Source: Dictyoglomus sp.
GTDB lineage: Bacteria; Dictyoglomota; Dictyoglomia; Dictyoglomales; Dictyoglomaceae
Assembly: GCA_025060475.1 (NCBI GenBank)
Contig: JANXBZ010000007.1
Location: 56,337 to 120,336, forward strand
DNA: 64,000 nt
Direction of reading: 5' to 3'
Shown here: piece after piece, positions 31,444-40,098 of the stretch
Layout of the letters: every line of letters begins with the position of its first letter
How positions within the stretch are numbered: the first letter of the stretch is position 1
Program-made: the position numbers and the translations under genes
The notes under the pieces: model-generated
Told to the model about the DNA's origin: nothing
Seen by the model: only the letters and a program-made list of their open reading frames with translations
Databases searched by the model: none

Positions 31444-32543
31444 AATCTTACAGGCATTAAAACATATATATAACTTTCATCTTCAGGAATTTTAATAAGT
31501 GCAGGACCTAAATTTGAAGTAAATCTCAGTTCTATTTCCTCAGAATCTAAATTTTCTAGAGGTTCAATAAGATATTCCACATTAAATCCAATTTCTAAAC
31601 TCTCCTCACCTTTCAAAATTTCTGCAGGAATAACTTCTCTTCCTGCACCCCTTTCTGAAGTCAATGAAGAAAGAACAACCTCCTGAGAAGAAATAGTAAT
31701 TTTTACCGTATTTGTTTGATCTGCAGAAGCTAAAACCTCCATTCTTTCTAAAACATCTAATAAGTCTTCTCTGTTACATCTAAATCCCGTTAAGAAGTCT
31801 GTAGGAATAATTTTATCATAGGAAGGAAATTGACCTTGAAGAAGCCGAGATGTGAAATACACAGATTCACATTTAAGAAGAATCTGACTATCTAAAAAGG
31901 CTACACCAATTTCTTCTGTTTTAATTTTAGAAATTATCCTTTGAAATTCCTTAAGACTTTTTGCAGGAATTATTACACTAGGAATCTCTGAGGAGCTTGA
32001 TATTTTTGTCAAAGCAAGTCTATGTCCATCTACGGCTACAATATATATAAATCTATCTTTACTCTCCATCAACACTCCTGTCAGAACTTGTTTTATTTCA
32101 TCTTCCGCTGCAGCAAATATAGTTTGTTTTATACCCTTTAGAAACTCTTCTCTATTTAAATAAATTTGAGGTTGAATATTTCCTAAATCTAATTTAGGAA
32201 ATTCTTCAGTATTTTCTCCTTGAATTTCAACATTAGAATAACCTGCGTGAATAATAGCCCTATTTCTCTCATTTACACTAAATTCTAAAGATACTGAGGG
32301 AAGTTTGTTTACAATATCTACAAAAAGACTTCCAGGAAGACAAACTTCTCCAGGTTCTTCAACTATTACAGGCATACTTAAAGACAATCCAATTTCAAGG
32401 TTATTAGACTGAAGATAAAGGTTATCATTTTCTGCTTTAAGATAGACATAAGTAAGAATAGGTAAAGTAGTCTTTGTAGCAATAGCAGTTTTTACTATTT
32501 GTAAAGCATCACTTAAATCTTCTTGTTGAGTAATAAACTTCAT
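31440..32543 (-). CDS. dnaN: DNA polymerase III sliding clamp (beta)
   Basis: Ring-shaped processivity clamp; 367 residues in three repeated beta-clamp domains, ending with the canonical YIYVLMPVRL. AAGGAGG precedes the ATG. dnaA is not adjacent; the upstream neighbour is the divergent Rrf2 gene, so the usual dnaA-dnaN linkage is broken. It leads the dnaN-yaaA-recF-dciA-gyrB-orphan run. Confidence 0.97.
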   Translation of the reverse strand: MKFITQQEDLSDALQIVKTAIATKTTLPILTYVYLKAENDNLYLQSNNLEIGLSLSMPVIVEEPGEVCLPGSLFVDIVNKLPSVSLEFSVNERNRAIIHAGYSNVEIQGENTEEFPKLDLGNIQPQIYLNREEFLKGIKQTIFAAAEDEIKQVLTGVLMESKDRFIYIVAVDGHRLALTKISSSSEIPSVIIPAKSLKEFQRIISKIKTEEIGVAFLDSQILLKCESVYFTSRLLQGQFPSYDKIIPTDFLTGFRCNREDLLDVLERMEVLASADQTNTVKITISSQEVVLSSLTSERGAGREVIPAEILKGEESLEIGFNVEYLIEPLENLDSEEIELRFTSNLGPALIKIPEDESYIYVLMPVRL

Positions 32544-32576
32544 CTTCTATCCTCCTTCCAATCTTTTTCTCAATAA

Positions 32577-32605
32577 ATTATAACTTTTATTTGACAAAAA
32601 AACAA
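32577..32605 (-). promoter_or_regulatory. Promoter of the dnaN operon
   Basis: Minus-strand TTGTTT (32600-32605), a 17-base spacer and TATAAT (32577-32582). The -35 region is interleaved with that of the opposing Rrf2-suf promoter. Confidence 0.6.
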
Positions 32606-32619
32606 AGTCTTATTATAAT
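32591..32619 (+). promoter_or_regulatory. Consensus promoter of the rrf2-suf operon
   Basis: Perfect TTGACA (32591-32596), a 17-base spacer and perfect TATAAT (32614-32619): the strongest sigma-70-type promoter in the window. The expected start is near 32626, immediately before an imperfect palindrome. Confidence 0.88.
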
Positions 32620-32627
32620 GTTTAATG

Positions 32628-32644
32628 TTGAGTAGTTTAGTCAA
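32628..32644 (+). promoter_or_regulatory. Candidate Rrf2 operator
   Basis: Imperfect palindrome TTGAGTA-GTT-TAGTCAA with six of seven matching positions per arm, just after the predicted start and 18 bases before the Rrf2 ATG. Binding by Rrf2 would block the consensus promoter. Inferred from position and symmetry only. Confidence 0.5.
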
Positions 32645-32661
32645 TATTTGAGGAAAAAAAT

Positions 32662-33099
32662 ATGTTTAGAGTATCGGCAAGACTAGATTGTAGTATAAGA
32701 GCATTGGTACTTTTGGGAAAGACTTATGGTAAAGAAGTTCTTTCCTTGAATAAAATAGCTGAAAAAGAAGGAATTTCTAAAGATTTTTTAGCTCAGTTGA
32801 TGTTAGATTTAAAGAAAGCAAATATTGTTGAAAGCTTTAAAGGAGTTAGTGGAGGATATATTTTAAAGAAACCTCCATCAGAAATAAATCTAAAAGAAAT
32901 CTTTGAAGCTATAGAAGGTCCCTTAAGTATTATTGAATGTATTCATACTTCAGAAGAAACATGTAAAATACAAAGTATTTGCTCTCCCAAAAAAGCATGG
33001 GAATATATTGAAAAGAAAATATCGGAAGCCTTGGAAAGTTTGACATTAGAGGATCTTATTATGGGAATAGAAAGAAAGGAGGAATTATTATCAATATGA
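32662..33099 (+). CDS. Rrf2-family regulator (IscR/SufR-like)
   Basis: A 145-residue winged-helix regulator: RLDCSIRALVLLGK and GISKDFLAQLMLDLKKANIVESFKGVSGGYIL are typical. C93-x7-C101-x5-C107 is the likely Fe-S ligand set, close to the family spacing. Its place ahead of sufCB argues that it senses cluster supply and represses suf. GAGG precedes the ATG by 8 bases; it overlaps sufC by 4 bases. Confidence 0.92.
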   Translation: MFRVSARLDCSIRALVLLGKTYGKEVLSLNKIAEKEGISKDFLAQLMLDLKKANIVESFKGVSGGYILKKPPSEINLKEIFEAIEGPLSIIECIHTSEETCKIQSICSPKKAWEYIEKKISEALESLTLEDLIMGIERKEELLSI

Positions 33100-33845
33100 A
33101 AGAGATACTGTTAGAAGCAAAAAATCTTTCGGTAAGTATAGGAGAAAAAAATATTATTCAGAAATTAAATTTTAAATTAACTCAAGGTGTACATCTTCTC
33201 TTAGGACCAAATGGCTCAGGAAAATCTACCCTTTTGGGTTCAATAATGGGATTAGAAAAATTTAAGATTTCTGGAGAAATTCTTTGGAAAGGAGAAAATA
33301 TTACAAATTTATCCCCTGATAAAAGATTTAAAAAGGGAATATTTTTAGCCTATCAGTTACCGCCAGTAGTAAGAGGAGTTCGATTGATGGATATTCTAAA
33401 GAAAATTTTAAATATTAACCCTAAAGCTGATCTACCAAAAGAAATTTATAAATATTTAGAAGATTTAGAACTTGATGAATCTTTCCTTGAGAGAGAAGTA
33501 AATCATGGTTTTTCTGGTGGTGAAAGAAAAAAAAGTGAGATTCTTCAAGTGTTATTAGCAAAACCTGAATTAGCTCTTTTAGATGAGCCTGATTCAGGAG
33601 TAGATATAGATTCTTTAAAATTGATAGGGAAAATAATTCAAAAGATTTCAGAGAAAAGTAATTTACTTATTGTATCTCACAATCTCAAGATTTTAGACTA
33701 TGTAAATCCCGATTCTGTATTAGTCTTAATTGATGGTAAGTTTATTTATAGTGACGGAATAGAGATTATTCATATTATTGAAGAAAGAGGATATGATTTT
33801 GTAAGGAGGAAATTGTATGTTGAAAACTTATCTCTTGGAAATTAG
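33096..33845 (+). CDS. sufC: Fe-S assembly ATPase SufC
   Basis: ABC-type ATPase of the SUF scaffold, 249 residues. Walker A is LLLGPNGSGKSTLLGS, the signature FSGGERKKSEILQ and Walker B LALLDEPDSGVD; the DSGVD form is typical for SufC. It overlaps the regulator gene and runs 29 bases into sufB. Confidence 0.97.
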   Translation: MKEILLEAKNLSVSIGEKNIIQKLNFKLTQGVHLLLGPNGSGKSTLLGSIMGLEKFKISGEILWKGENITNLSPDKRFKKGIFLAYQLPPVVRGVRLMDILKKILNINPKADLPKEIYKYLEDLELDESFLEREVNHGFSGGERKKSEILQVLLAKPELALLDEPDSGVDIDSLKLIGKIIQKISEKSNLLIVSHNLKILDYVNPDSVLVLIDGKFIYSDGIEIIHIIEERGYDFVRRKLYVENLSLGN

Positions 33846-35052
33846 AAATAAAGCTTTAAAAGCTAAAGATAAAATATCTCCTTTAGGACCCGACATTAAC
33901 TTGGAGAGCTTTTTTAAAGAAATTAAAGAGAAGCCTATTGAAGATTTATCTCAGTTACCTTATGAGATTATCGAAAATATACAATACTCTGGTATATCTC
34001 CGAAAGAAGAAGAAAGAGCAGGCACCTTTTTTCAAATAGATCACAGTGTGATCTATGAGAAAATAAATAAAATTTATCAGGGAAAATTGGAAATAAGTTC
34101 TATCGAAGAAGCATTAAATAAATATGAATGGTTGGAGAATTATTATGGAAGATTGATTTCTCCGGATACTGATAAATATACTGCTTGGGCCGAATTAAGA
34201 CCGACAGGAGGTTATTTTATCCATGTGTATCCAAATCAAAAAATAATAACTCCTATACAATCCTGTCTCTACATAAAAGAAGGAAATATAAGCCAAAATG
34301 TTCACAATTTAATTATTGTAGAAGAGGGAGCAGAAGTTTTTGTCACAACTGGATGTTTAACCCATTTAAAGAATGAACCTGGAGTCCATATTGGAATATC
34401 GGAGTTCTTTGTAAAAAAAGGAGGAAAGTTATTTTTTACAATGATTCATAATTGGTCTGAAGAATTTCACGTAAGGCCAAGAACAGCAGTTAAGATAGAG
34501 GATGGAGGTATTTTTATCAATAATTATATTTCCCTAAAACCTGTAAAATCAATTCAGAGTTTTCCCACTGCTTATGTGGGAAAAAACGGGATTGCAAGAT
34601 TTTATAGTATTATATATGGAAAAAAGAATTCCTATATAGATTTAGGGGCAAAAATAATTTTAGAAGAGGAAGGAGCTCGTGGAGAAATAGTATCAAGAAT
34701 TATTGCGGATGAATCTTCTGATATTTATAGTAGAGGTGAAATTATTGGCAAAAAGGAAAAAACAAAGGGACATTTAGATTGCAAGGGAATACTATTGAAA
34801 TCTACCGCAAGAATTTCTGCTATTCCCATACTTATCGCTGAAAATCCTGAAAGCGAATTATCTCATGAAGCTGCAATAGGACCAATCGCAGAAGAAGAAA
34901 TTGAATATTTAACTACACGTGGATTCGAAAGAGACGAGGCAATCTCGACTATAACTCGAGGCTTTTTAAACTTAGATATTCCTGGTCTTCCAAAGGTAGC
35001 GAAAGAACAAATAAGTTACGCCATAGCTCAACTTGAAAAGGGAGGATTATAA
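33817..35052 (+). CDS. sufB: SufB/SufD-family scaffold protein
   Basis: Beta-helix scaffold of Fe-S assembly, 411 residues, the only SufBD gene here. It has the C-terminal SufBD signature SELSHEAAIGPIAEEEIEYLTTRG and GFL. AAGGAGG precedes the ATG inside sufC. No sufD, sufS, sufU or sufE follows, so this is a two-gene system; cysteines near VTTGCLTHL and DCKGILLKS are candidate ligands. The 3' end overlaps convergent galK by 6 bases. Confidence 0.94.
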   Translation: MLKTYLLEIRNKALKAKDKISPLGPDINLESFFKEIKEKPIEDLSQLPYEIIENIQYSGISPKEEERAGTFFQIDHSVIYEKINKIYQGKLEISSIEEALNKYEWLENYYGRLISPDTDKYTAWAELRPTGGYFIHVYPNQKIITPIQSCLYIKEGNISQNVHNLIIVEEGAEVFVTTGCLTHLKNEPGVHIGISEFFVKKGGKLFFTMIHNWSEEFHVRPRTAVKIEDGGIFINNYISLKPVKSIQSFPTAYVGKNGIARFYSIIYGKKNSYIDLGAKIILEEEGARGEIVSRIIADESSDIYSRGEIIGKKEKTKGHLDCKGILLKSTARISAIPILIAENPESELSHEAAIGPIAEEEIEYLTTRGFERDEAISTITRGFLNLDIPGLPKVAKEQISYAIAQLEKGGL

Positions 35053-36195
35053 ATTAATTTCCCCTACTCCGTTTGCTGTTTCTAAAATCAAAATTTCAGG
35101 AGAAAATCCAAATCTCAATCTATAAGCCTCTTCAATTTTTTGACACCATAAGTTAAGCATTTTCGAAAAAACGAGGTTTATGGTGGAACCACCAAATCCT
35201 CCTCCTGTCATTCTTGAAGTAAAAGCATAATATTCATGAGCTTTTTCAAAAAGAAAGTCTAATTCCTCACAAGTAACTTCATAAAGATATCTTAAACTGT
35301 TATGAGATTCTACCATGTATTTATCTAATTCTTCCCATTTGTTTTCTTTTAATGCCTTTACAAAATTAAGAACCCTTTGATTTTCTCTATAAACATGTTC
35401 CACTCTTCTTTTTAAAGGATCAGGCAAAACTTTTTGTGATAAGCTAAAACCTTCTTCATCTAAGTCTCTTAGAGAATTAATAGGAAGATAATTTCTTAAA
35501 ATTTCTAAGGCTTTTTCCCCCTCTTCTCTTCTCTTTGTATATCCTTCTCCTGCAATTGAATGTTTCACCTTTGTATCCACTATTACTAATTCTAAATCTT
35601 TACTCTTTATATCAAAGGGAATATATTCATATTCTAAGTTTCTTGTGTCTAGTAGAAGAGCATGATCTTTTTTTCCAAAAGCTGATATAAATTGATCCAT
35701 AATACCACATCTTGCTCCTACAAATTCATTTTCAGCTTTTTGAGATAATTTGACAATATCTATTAAATTTAAAGGAAGTTGAAAATATTCTTTTAATCCA
35801 AAAGCAACAGAAACTTCGTAAGCTGCAGAGCTTGACAATCCTGCACCCATTGGAATTTCACTATAAATATATCCATCAAACCCCGGTATCTCTCCTACCT
35901 TCTCTATTATTTCTTTTATGACTCCTAGTAAATAATTACTCCATGGATATTTGTAACTATATTCAATATTATTTAATTCAAATTGAAAAGCTTGAGAAAA
36001 ATTTTCAGAATATATCTTGACTCTTTTTGTGTTATTTTCTCTTAAAAAGAAATAAAAATATCTATTTATTGCACAGGGGAGAACATATCCAAGATGGTAA
36101 TCTGTATGCTCTCCAATAAGATTCACCCTTCCAGGAGCCCTAACTCCTCTAACTTTCTCAAGACTACCGAAAAATTCTTTTAAATTATTATTCAT
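35047..36195 (-). CDS. galK: Galactokinase
   Basis: GHMP kinase phosphorylating galactose at C1 (Leloir pathway). Signatures are GRVNLIGEHTDYHLGYVLP, the ATP loop PMGAGLSSSAAYEV and the C-terminal SRMTGGGFGGSTINL. It has 382 residues. GGAGG precedes the ATG, which overlaps the galT stop. No galE is nearby. Confidence 0.97.
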   Translation of the reverse strand: MNNNLKEFFGSLEKVRGVRAPGRVNLIGEHTDYHLGYVLPCAINRYFYFFLRENNTKRVKIYSENFSQAFQFELNNIEYSYKYPWSNYLLGVIKEIIEKVGEIPGFDGYIYSEIPMGAGLSSSAAYEVSVAFGLKEYFQLPLNLIDIVKLSQKAENEFVGARCGIMDQFISAFGKKDHALLLDTRNLEYEYIPFDIKSKDLELVIVDTKVKHSIAGEGYTKRREEGEKALEILRNYLPINSLRDLDEEGFSLSQKVLPDPLKRRVEHVYRENQRVLNFVKALKENKWEELDKYMVESHNSLRYLYEVTCEELDFLFEKAHEYYAFTSRMTGGGFGGSTINLVFSKMLNLWCQKIEEAYRLRFGFSPEILILETANGVGEINL

Positions 36196-37157
36196 TCTCT
36201 AAACCTCCTTATGCTTTCCCTTATAAGTTCTGCAGAGTCCTCGGGAGCTAATGGGTTTATAAAGGTTCCTGATCCTGATTCCACGCTAGCAAGATATTTA
36301 ATTTTATCCTTATCTCTATGAAGGGAATAAAATTCAATATGAAAATGATAAAAGGGATATTCACCTTTAGAAGGTTTTTGATGTAAAACCATCATATAGG
36401 AAAAATTGAATCCATATACATTATCATAAGCTTTAACAATTTTTTGTATAATCTCTGCTAAATACATTTTTTCTTCATAATTCATTTCAGGAAGAGAACC
36501 TAAATGTCTATTGGAATATATATGAAGTTCAAAAGGGTATTTACCATAAAAAGGAGAAAAGGCAGTGAAATATTTGTTCTCATAGACTAACCTTTTCTTT
36601 TCGTTTTTCTCCTTTTCTAATATGGAGCAAAAAAGACATTTTCCTTTTTTATTGTAATATTCCATTGAAGAATTGATTTCTTTCTCAATTATTGGTGGAA
36701 TAAAAGGGAAAGCATAGATTTGACCATGAGGATGGTGAAGACTTACTCCTACTATTTCTCCTCTATTTTCAAAAATAAGCACATAATTTATAAAATCTAA
36801 AGCACTTAGATCTTTAAATCTATCTTCCCAAACCAATACTAACTTCTCCACTTGCTCTAAGGGCATGCGAGATACTGAAGAGTCATGCTCCATAGAATAC
36901 AAAACTACTTCGCATACACCCTGTCCACCTTTTAGTTTATAAATCTCATCTTCAAAAGGAATAACATCAAAAACCTCTTTAGTTAAAGAAGGAAATCTAT
37001 TTTCAAAAACCAATAGATCGTAAGGTTTTGGAACTTCAACTCCACCATAACATAATGGACATTTTTCCCTTGGAGGAAGCACTGGTCTTTCTTGAACTTT
37101 TCCTGCAACAATAACCCATTCTTTCAAAAAAGGATGCCATCTTAACTCACTACTCAT
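36192..37157 (-). CDS. galT: Galactose-1-phosphate uridylyltransferase
   Basis: Transfers UMP between UDP-glucose and galactose 1-phosphate. HPHGQIYAFPF holds the nucleophilic His; zinc ligands are in CPLC and CLFC; FHIEFYSLHRD is the second His region. From ATG 37157, which follows GGAG and overlaps a small upstream ORF, it has 321 residues; the in-frame ATG 37187 has no ribosome site. Confidence 0.96.
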   Translation of the reverse strand: MSSELRWHPFLKEWVIVAGKVQERPVLPPREKCPLCYGGVEVPKPYDLLVFENRFPSLTKEVFDVIPFEDEIYKLKGGQGVCEVVLYSMEHDSSVSRMPLEQVEKLVLVWEDRFKDLSALDFINYVLIFENRGEIVGVSLHHPHGQIYAFPFIPPIIEKEINSSMEYYNKKGKCLFCSILEKEKNEKKRLVYENKYFTAFSPFYGKYPFELHIYSNRHLGSLPEMNYEEKMYLAEIIQKIVKAYDNVYGFNFSYMMVLHQKPSKGEYPFYHFHIEFYSLHRDKDKIKYLASVESGSGTFINPLAPEDSAELIRESIRRFRE

Positions 37158-37251
37158 CTTTCCTTTCTCCTTCCAATTCAAAATCATAATAGTACATTAA
37201 TCTTCCATCTTCTTTTTTTTCTGTTCTCTTTATCATTTTCCATTTTCTCAT
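37150..37251 (-). CDS. 33-residue ORF coupled to galT
   Basis: Encodes MRKWKMIKRTEKKEDGRLMY followed by YYDFELEGERKDE, with GGAGGG eight bases before the ATG. Its TAG overlaps the galT ATG (ATGAGTAG). The charged W-x-x-I-K-R...DGR-x-x-Y-Y-x-F pattern reads like a small conserved protein rather than chance, but I cannot assign a function. It could be a leader peptide coupling galT translation. Confidence 0.6.
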   Translation of the reverse strand: MRKWKMIKRTEKKEDGRLMYYYDFELEGERKDE

Positions 37252-37266
37252 AGAAAAAATCCCTCC

Positions 37267-38409
37267 TTATTTGCCATATTTTTTTATCAAATTAATAGCT
37301 TCCTTTTCTGTCCAAGCTATTAACTCTAATAAATCTTCTTCTCCTTCTATTTCATTCTTTCCCTTCCAATTCTCCATTACTTTAATTATTAATGGAACAA
37401 TCTGAGAAAATTTTATATTTCCTTTTAAAAACTGAGAAACAAAAATCTCATCAGAAATAGCAAGAATAGCAGGAAAAATATCTCCCTTTTTAACTACTTC
37501 ATATAAATATTTAATAATAGGGAACTGATCATCAACAGGATAAAAATCTAATCTCATATCTCTTAAATCAAGCTTTTGCCATTTATAATTTATCCTTTCT
37601 GGATAGAAGAGGGCATATTGAATGGCAAATTTCATATCTGTTGGAGAAAGATAGGCTATAAGCGAGCCATCAATAAGTTCAATAATTCCATGAACAATAC
37701 TTTGGGGATGAATAAGAACATCAATCTTTTCATAGGGAAGGTTAAAAAGATAATGGGCTTCTACAATTTCTAAAGCTTTGTTTACAAGATTTGCAGAATC
37801 AATAGTAGTTTTCTTTCCCATTCTCCATCGGGGATGATTTAAAACTTCCTCTAGTTCTACATTTTCAATATATTTTTTTTCTTTTCCAAAAAAGGGACCA
37901 CCTGAAGCAGTTAGTATAATTCTTTCAATCTCCCCTTTTCTGTCGGAAAGAAGCTGAAAAATAGCACTATGTTCGCTATCTATAGGAATTATTTCAGAAT
38001 TAGAATTTTTAAGCCACTCTTTAAAGAATTTTCCACAAGTAACTATTACTTCCTTGGTCGCTAAAGCAATTTTTTTATTACTTAAGATAGCCTTTTTTGT
38101 AGGATAAATTGCTTCAAGTCCAGATATAGCTATTATAACTAAATCTATATCTTCTAAACTTGCTAAGAATTCTATCCCTTCCCTTCCAAACAGAATAGTA
38201 GGATTATAGGAAAAAGAGGGAATTTCTATGTTAGAATTATAAACTGCTAAATAGGGAGGTCTAAATTCTTCTGCCAATTCTTTTAACGTTAAAATATTTT
38301 CTTTAACTGCTATCCCAACTATAGCAAACTTATCTCTATGTTCTCTTATTACTTCAATAGTTTGTAAACCTATGGAACCTGAAGCTCCTAATATTACTAC
38401 TCTCTTCAT
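37267..38409 (-). CDS. dxr: 1-deoxy-D-xylulose 5-phosphate reductoisomerase
   Basis: NADPH-dependent second step of the MEP isoprenoid pathway. The N-terminal GASGSIGLQT is the cofactor loop; PIDSEHSAIFQ, TASGGPFFG and HPRWRMGKKTTIDSAN are the metal and substrate segments. It has 380 residues. It overlaps the cdsA stop by 4 bases. Confidence 0.97.
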   Translation of the reverse strand: MKRVVILGASGSIGLQTIEVIREHRDKFAIVGIAVKENILTLKELAEEFRPPYLAVYNSNIEIPSFSYNPTILFGREGIEFLASLEDIDLVIIAISGLEAIYPTKKAILSNKKIALATKEVIVTCGKFFKEWLKNSNSEIIPIDSEHSAIFQLLSDRKGEIERIILTASGGPFFGKEKKYIENVELEEVLNHPRWRMGKKTTIDSANLVNKALEIVEAHYLFNLPYEKIDVLIHPQSIVHGIIELIDGSLIAYLSPTDMKFAIQYALFYPERINYKWQKLDLRDMRLDFYPVDDQFPIIKYLYEVVKKGDIFPAILAISDEIFVSQFLKGNIKFSQIVPLIIKVMENWKGKNEIEGEEDLLELIAWTEKEAINLIKKYGK

Positions 38410-39185
38410 AATCTTAACAAGGATAGGAAGTAGTAAACTGTTGGTATAGCAAAAAGAAGACTATCAAATCTATCTAATACTCCTCCATGGCCAGGAAGAA
38501 GAGAGGATGTATCCTTTACTCCAATTTCCCTCTTTAACATTGATTCTACAAGATCTCCTAACTGTCCCATAATACCTACAGTAATTCCCAAAATTAGAGT
38601 AAATAAAGGTCTCCAAGAATATAGAAAAGAAAAAATTAAAGAAGATAAACCAGAGAAAAAGATTCCTGCTATTGTTCCCTCAATAGTTTTCTTAGGACTT
38701 ATAGATGGAGCCAAAGGATGTTTTCCTATAGTTTTTCCCACAAAAAATGCAGAGGTATCAGAAACCCAAACTAAAATAAAAGTAAAGTAACAAAACTTCT
38801 CACCCTGAGGTAAACTTCTCAACATTAAAAGATATCCCAATAAAAAAGGGATGTAAAAAAAACCCAAAAAGGTTAGAGAAAGATCAGTAATTGTCCTCTT
38901 TTTACTAAAAAGTTCATATATAAGTAATACTAAGATTAATAAAGGCAAAAAGATTATTAAAGCTCTTCGAGAGCCAAAATAGATAAAAGTGATATAAAGA
39001 AGTCCTAAAATTATTCCCTCTAATTTTAAAGGTTCAAACTTATATTTCTCTAAAAGAGTATAAAATTCCCATAATCCAAATCCTACTAATACCATTACAA
39101 AAATAAATAATACCTGATCTCCTATATGAATAGTCCAGAGAATGAGAGGAATTCCCCAAAGTCCCGTGATTATCCTCTCTAACAC
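38406..39185 (-). CDS. cdsA: Phosphatidate cytidylyltransferase
   Basis: Integral membrane enzyme making CDP-diacylglycerol; 259 residues with about seven membrane segments. The C-terminal signature includes SPKKTIEGTIAG and GHGGVLDRFDS. The start is GTG at 39185, seven bases after GGAGG and directly behind the uppS stop. Confidence 0.95.
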   Translation of the reverse strand: MLERIITGLWGIPLILWTIHIGDQVLFIFVMVLVGFGLWEFYTLLEKYKFEPLKLEGIILGLLYITFIYFGSRRALIIFLPLLILVLLIYELFSKKRTITDLSLTFLGFFYIPFLLGYLLMLRSLPQGEKFCYFTFILVWVSDTSAFFVGKTIGKHPLAPSISPKKTIEGTIAGIFFSGLSSLIFSFLYSWRPLFTLILGITVGIMGQLGDLVESMLKREIGVKDTSSLLPGHGGVLDRFDSLLFAIPTVYYFLSLLRL

Positions 39186-39905
39186 CTAAAGTCCTCCAAA
39201 ACGTCTTCTTCTCTGTGCATATTCTATACACGCTTCTTTTAAATCCTCTTCATTAAAATCTGGCCAATATTTATTGGTAAACCATAGTTCTGTGTAGGCT
39301 AACTGCCAAAGAAGAAAGTTACTTATTCTATATTCTCCACTGGTTCTAATTAGAAGATCTGGGTCAGGAAGATCATGAGTTGAAAGATAATTACTAAAAT
39401 TTTCTATATTGATATCATCTAAAAAAATTTTCTCATTAATTACATCATGGATGATTTTTTTACACGCAGAAATAATATCCCATCTTCCTCCGTAATTTAA
39501 GGCAACTGTAAGTACTCCTCTATCCCCACTTTTTGTCTCGTCAATCACTCTTTCAATCCTTTTCTGAAGATAATCTGGAATAGCAGTTATGTCTCCTATA
39601 ACTTTTAACTTAATATTATTTTTAATAAGCTTATATTTAAATCTATCAATACTTTCATCTAAAATCCTCATGAGACCCTCAACTTCATCCCTAGGTCTCT
39701 TCCAATTCTCTGTAGAAAAAGCAAAAAAGGTTAAGTAAGGAATACCCCATTTAAAACCTACCTCTGAAATTCTTTCTACAACTAAAGCTCCTTCTCTGTG
39801 TCCCATAATTCTAGGAAGTCCTTTCTTTTGAGCCCACCTTCCGTTTCCATCCATTATAAAAGCGATATGTTTTGGGAGTTTATCCTTGGGAATTTCTATA
39901 TCCAT
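39186..39905 (-). CDS. uppS: Undecaprenyl diphosphate synthase (cis-prenyltransferase)
   Basis: Makes the C55 lipid carrier for peptidoglycan. AFIMDGNGRWAQKKGLPR carries the catalytic Asp; FAFSTENW, ALNYGGRWDII and DLLIRTSGE are the remaining conserved regions. It has 239 residues. The start overlaps the previous ORF stop (TAATG). Confidence 0.97.
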   Translation of the reverse strand: MDIEIPKDKLPKHIAFIMDGNGRWAQKKGLPRIMGHREGALVVERISEVGFKWGIPYLTFFAFSTENWKRPRDEVEGLMRILDESIDRFKYKLIKNNIKLKVIGDITAIPDYLQKRIERVIDETKSGDRGVLTVALNYGGRWDIISACKKIIHDVINEKIFLDDINIENFSNYLSTHDLPDPDLLIRTSGEYRISNFLLWQLAYTELWFTNKYWPDFNEEDLKEACIEYAQRRRRFGGL

Positions 39906-40096
39906 TATTTTCTTTCTTGATAATTCTCATAGGATAGAACAAAGAACCATTTTCCATTTTCAAATTTTTCCATTATAACTCGCAAATCTCCAAAGGACTC
40001 TTGAGATAAGAAAGGATAATCCAAATCGAGAATCACATTATCTTCTGATAGAAATTTGAAAACATCCTTTATCTTCCATCCTAAAAAGCTTTTCAT
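39905..40096 (-). CDS. Uncharacterised 63-residue protein between frr and uppS
   Basis: Begins MKSFLGWKIKDVFKFLSED. The G-W-K-x-x-D-V-x-x-x-L pattern followed by beta-rich sequence ending WFFVLSYENYQ faintly recalls a single PASTA-like module, but this is not secure. GGAA lies 8 bases before the ATG, and both ends abut essential genes, which supports real translation. No function can be assigned. Confidence 0.68.
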   Translation of the reverse strand: MKSFLGWKIKDVFKFLSEDNVILDLDYPFLSQESFGDLRVIMEKFENGKWFFVLSYENYQERK

Positions 40097-40098
40097 AA

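Noticed and set aside
32544..32661. Possible oriC next to dnaN
   Set aside because: No TTATCCACA-like boxes or iterons are visible, only the two promoters and a short palindrome.
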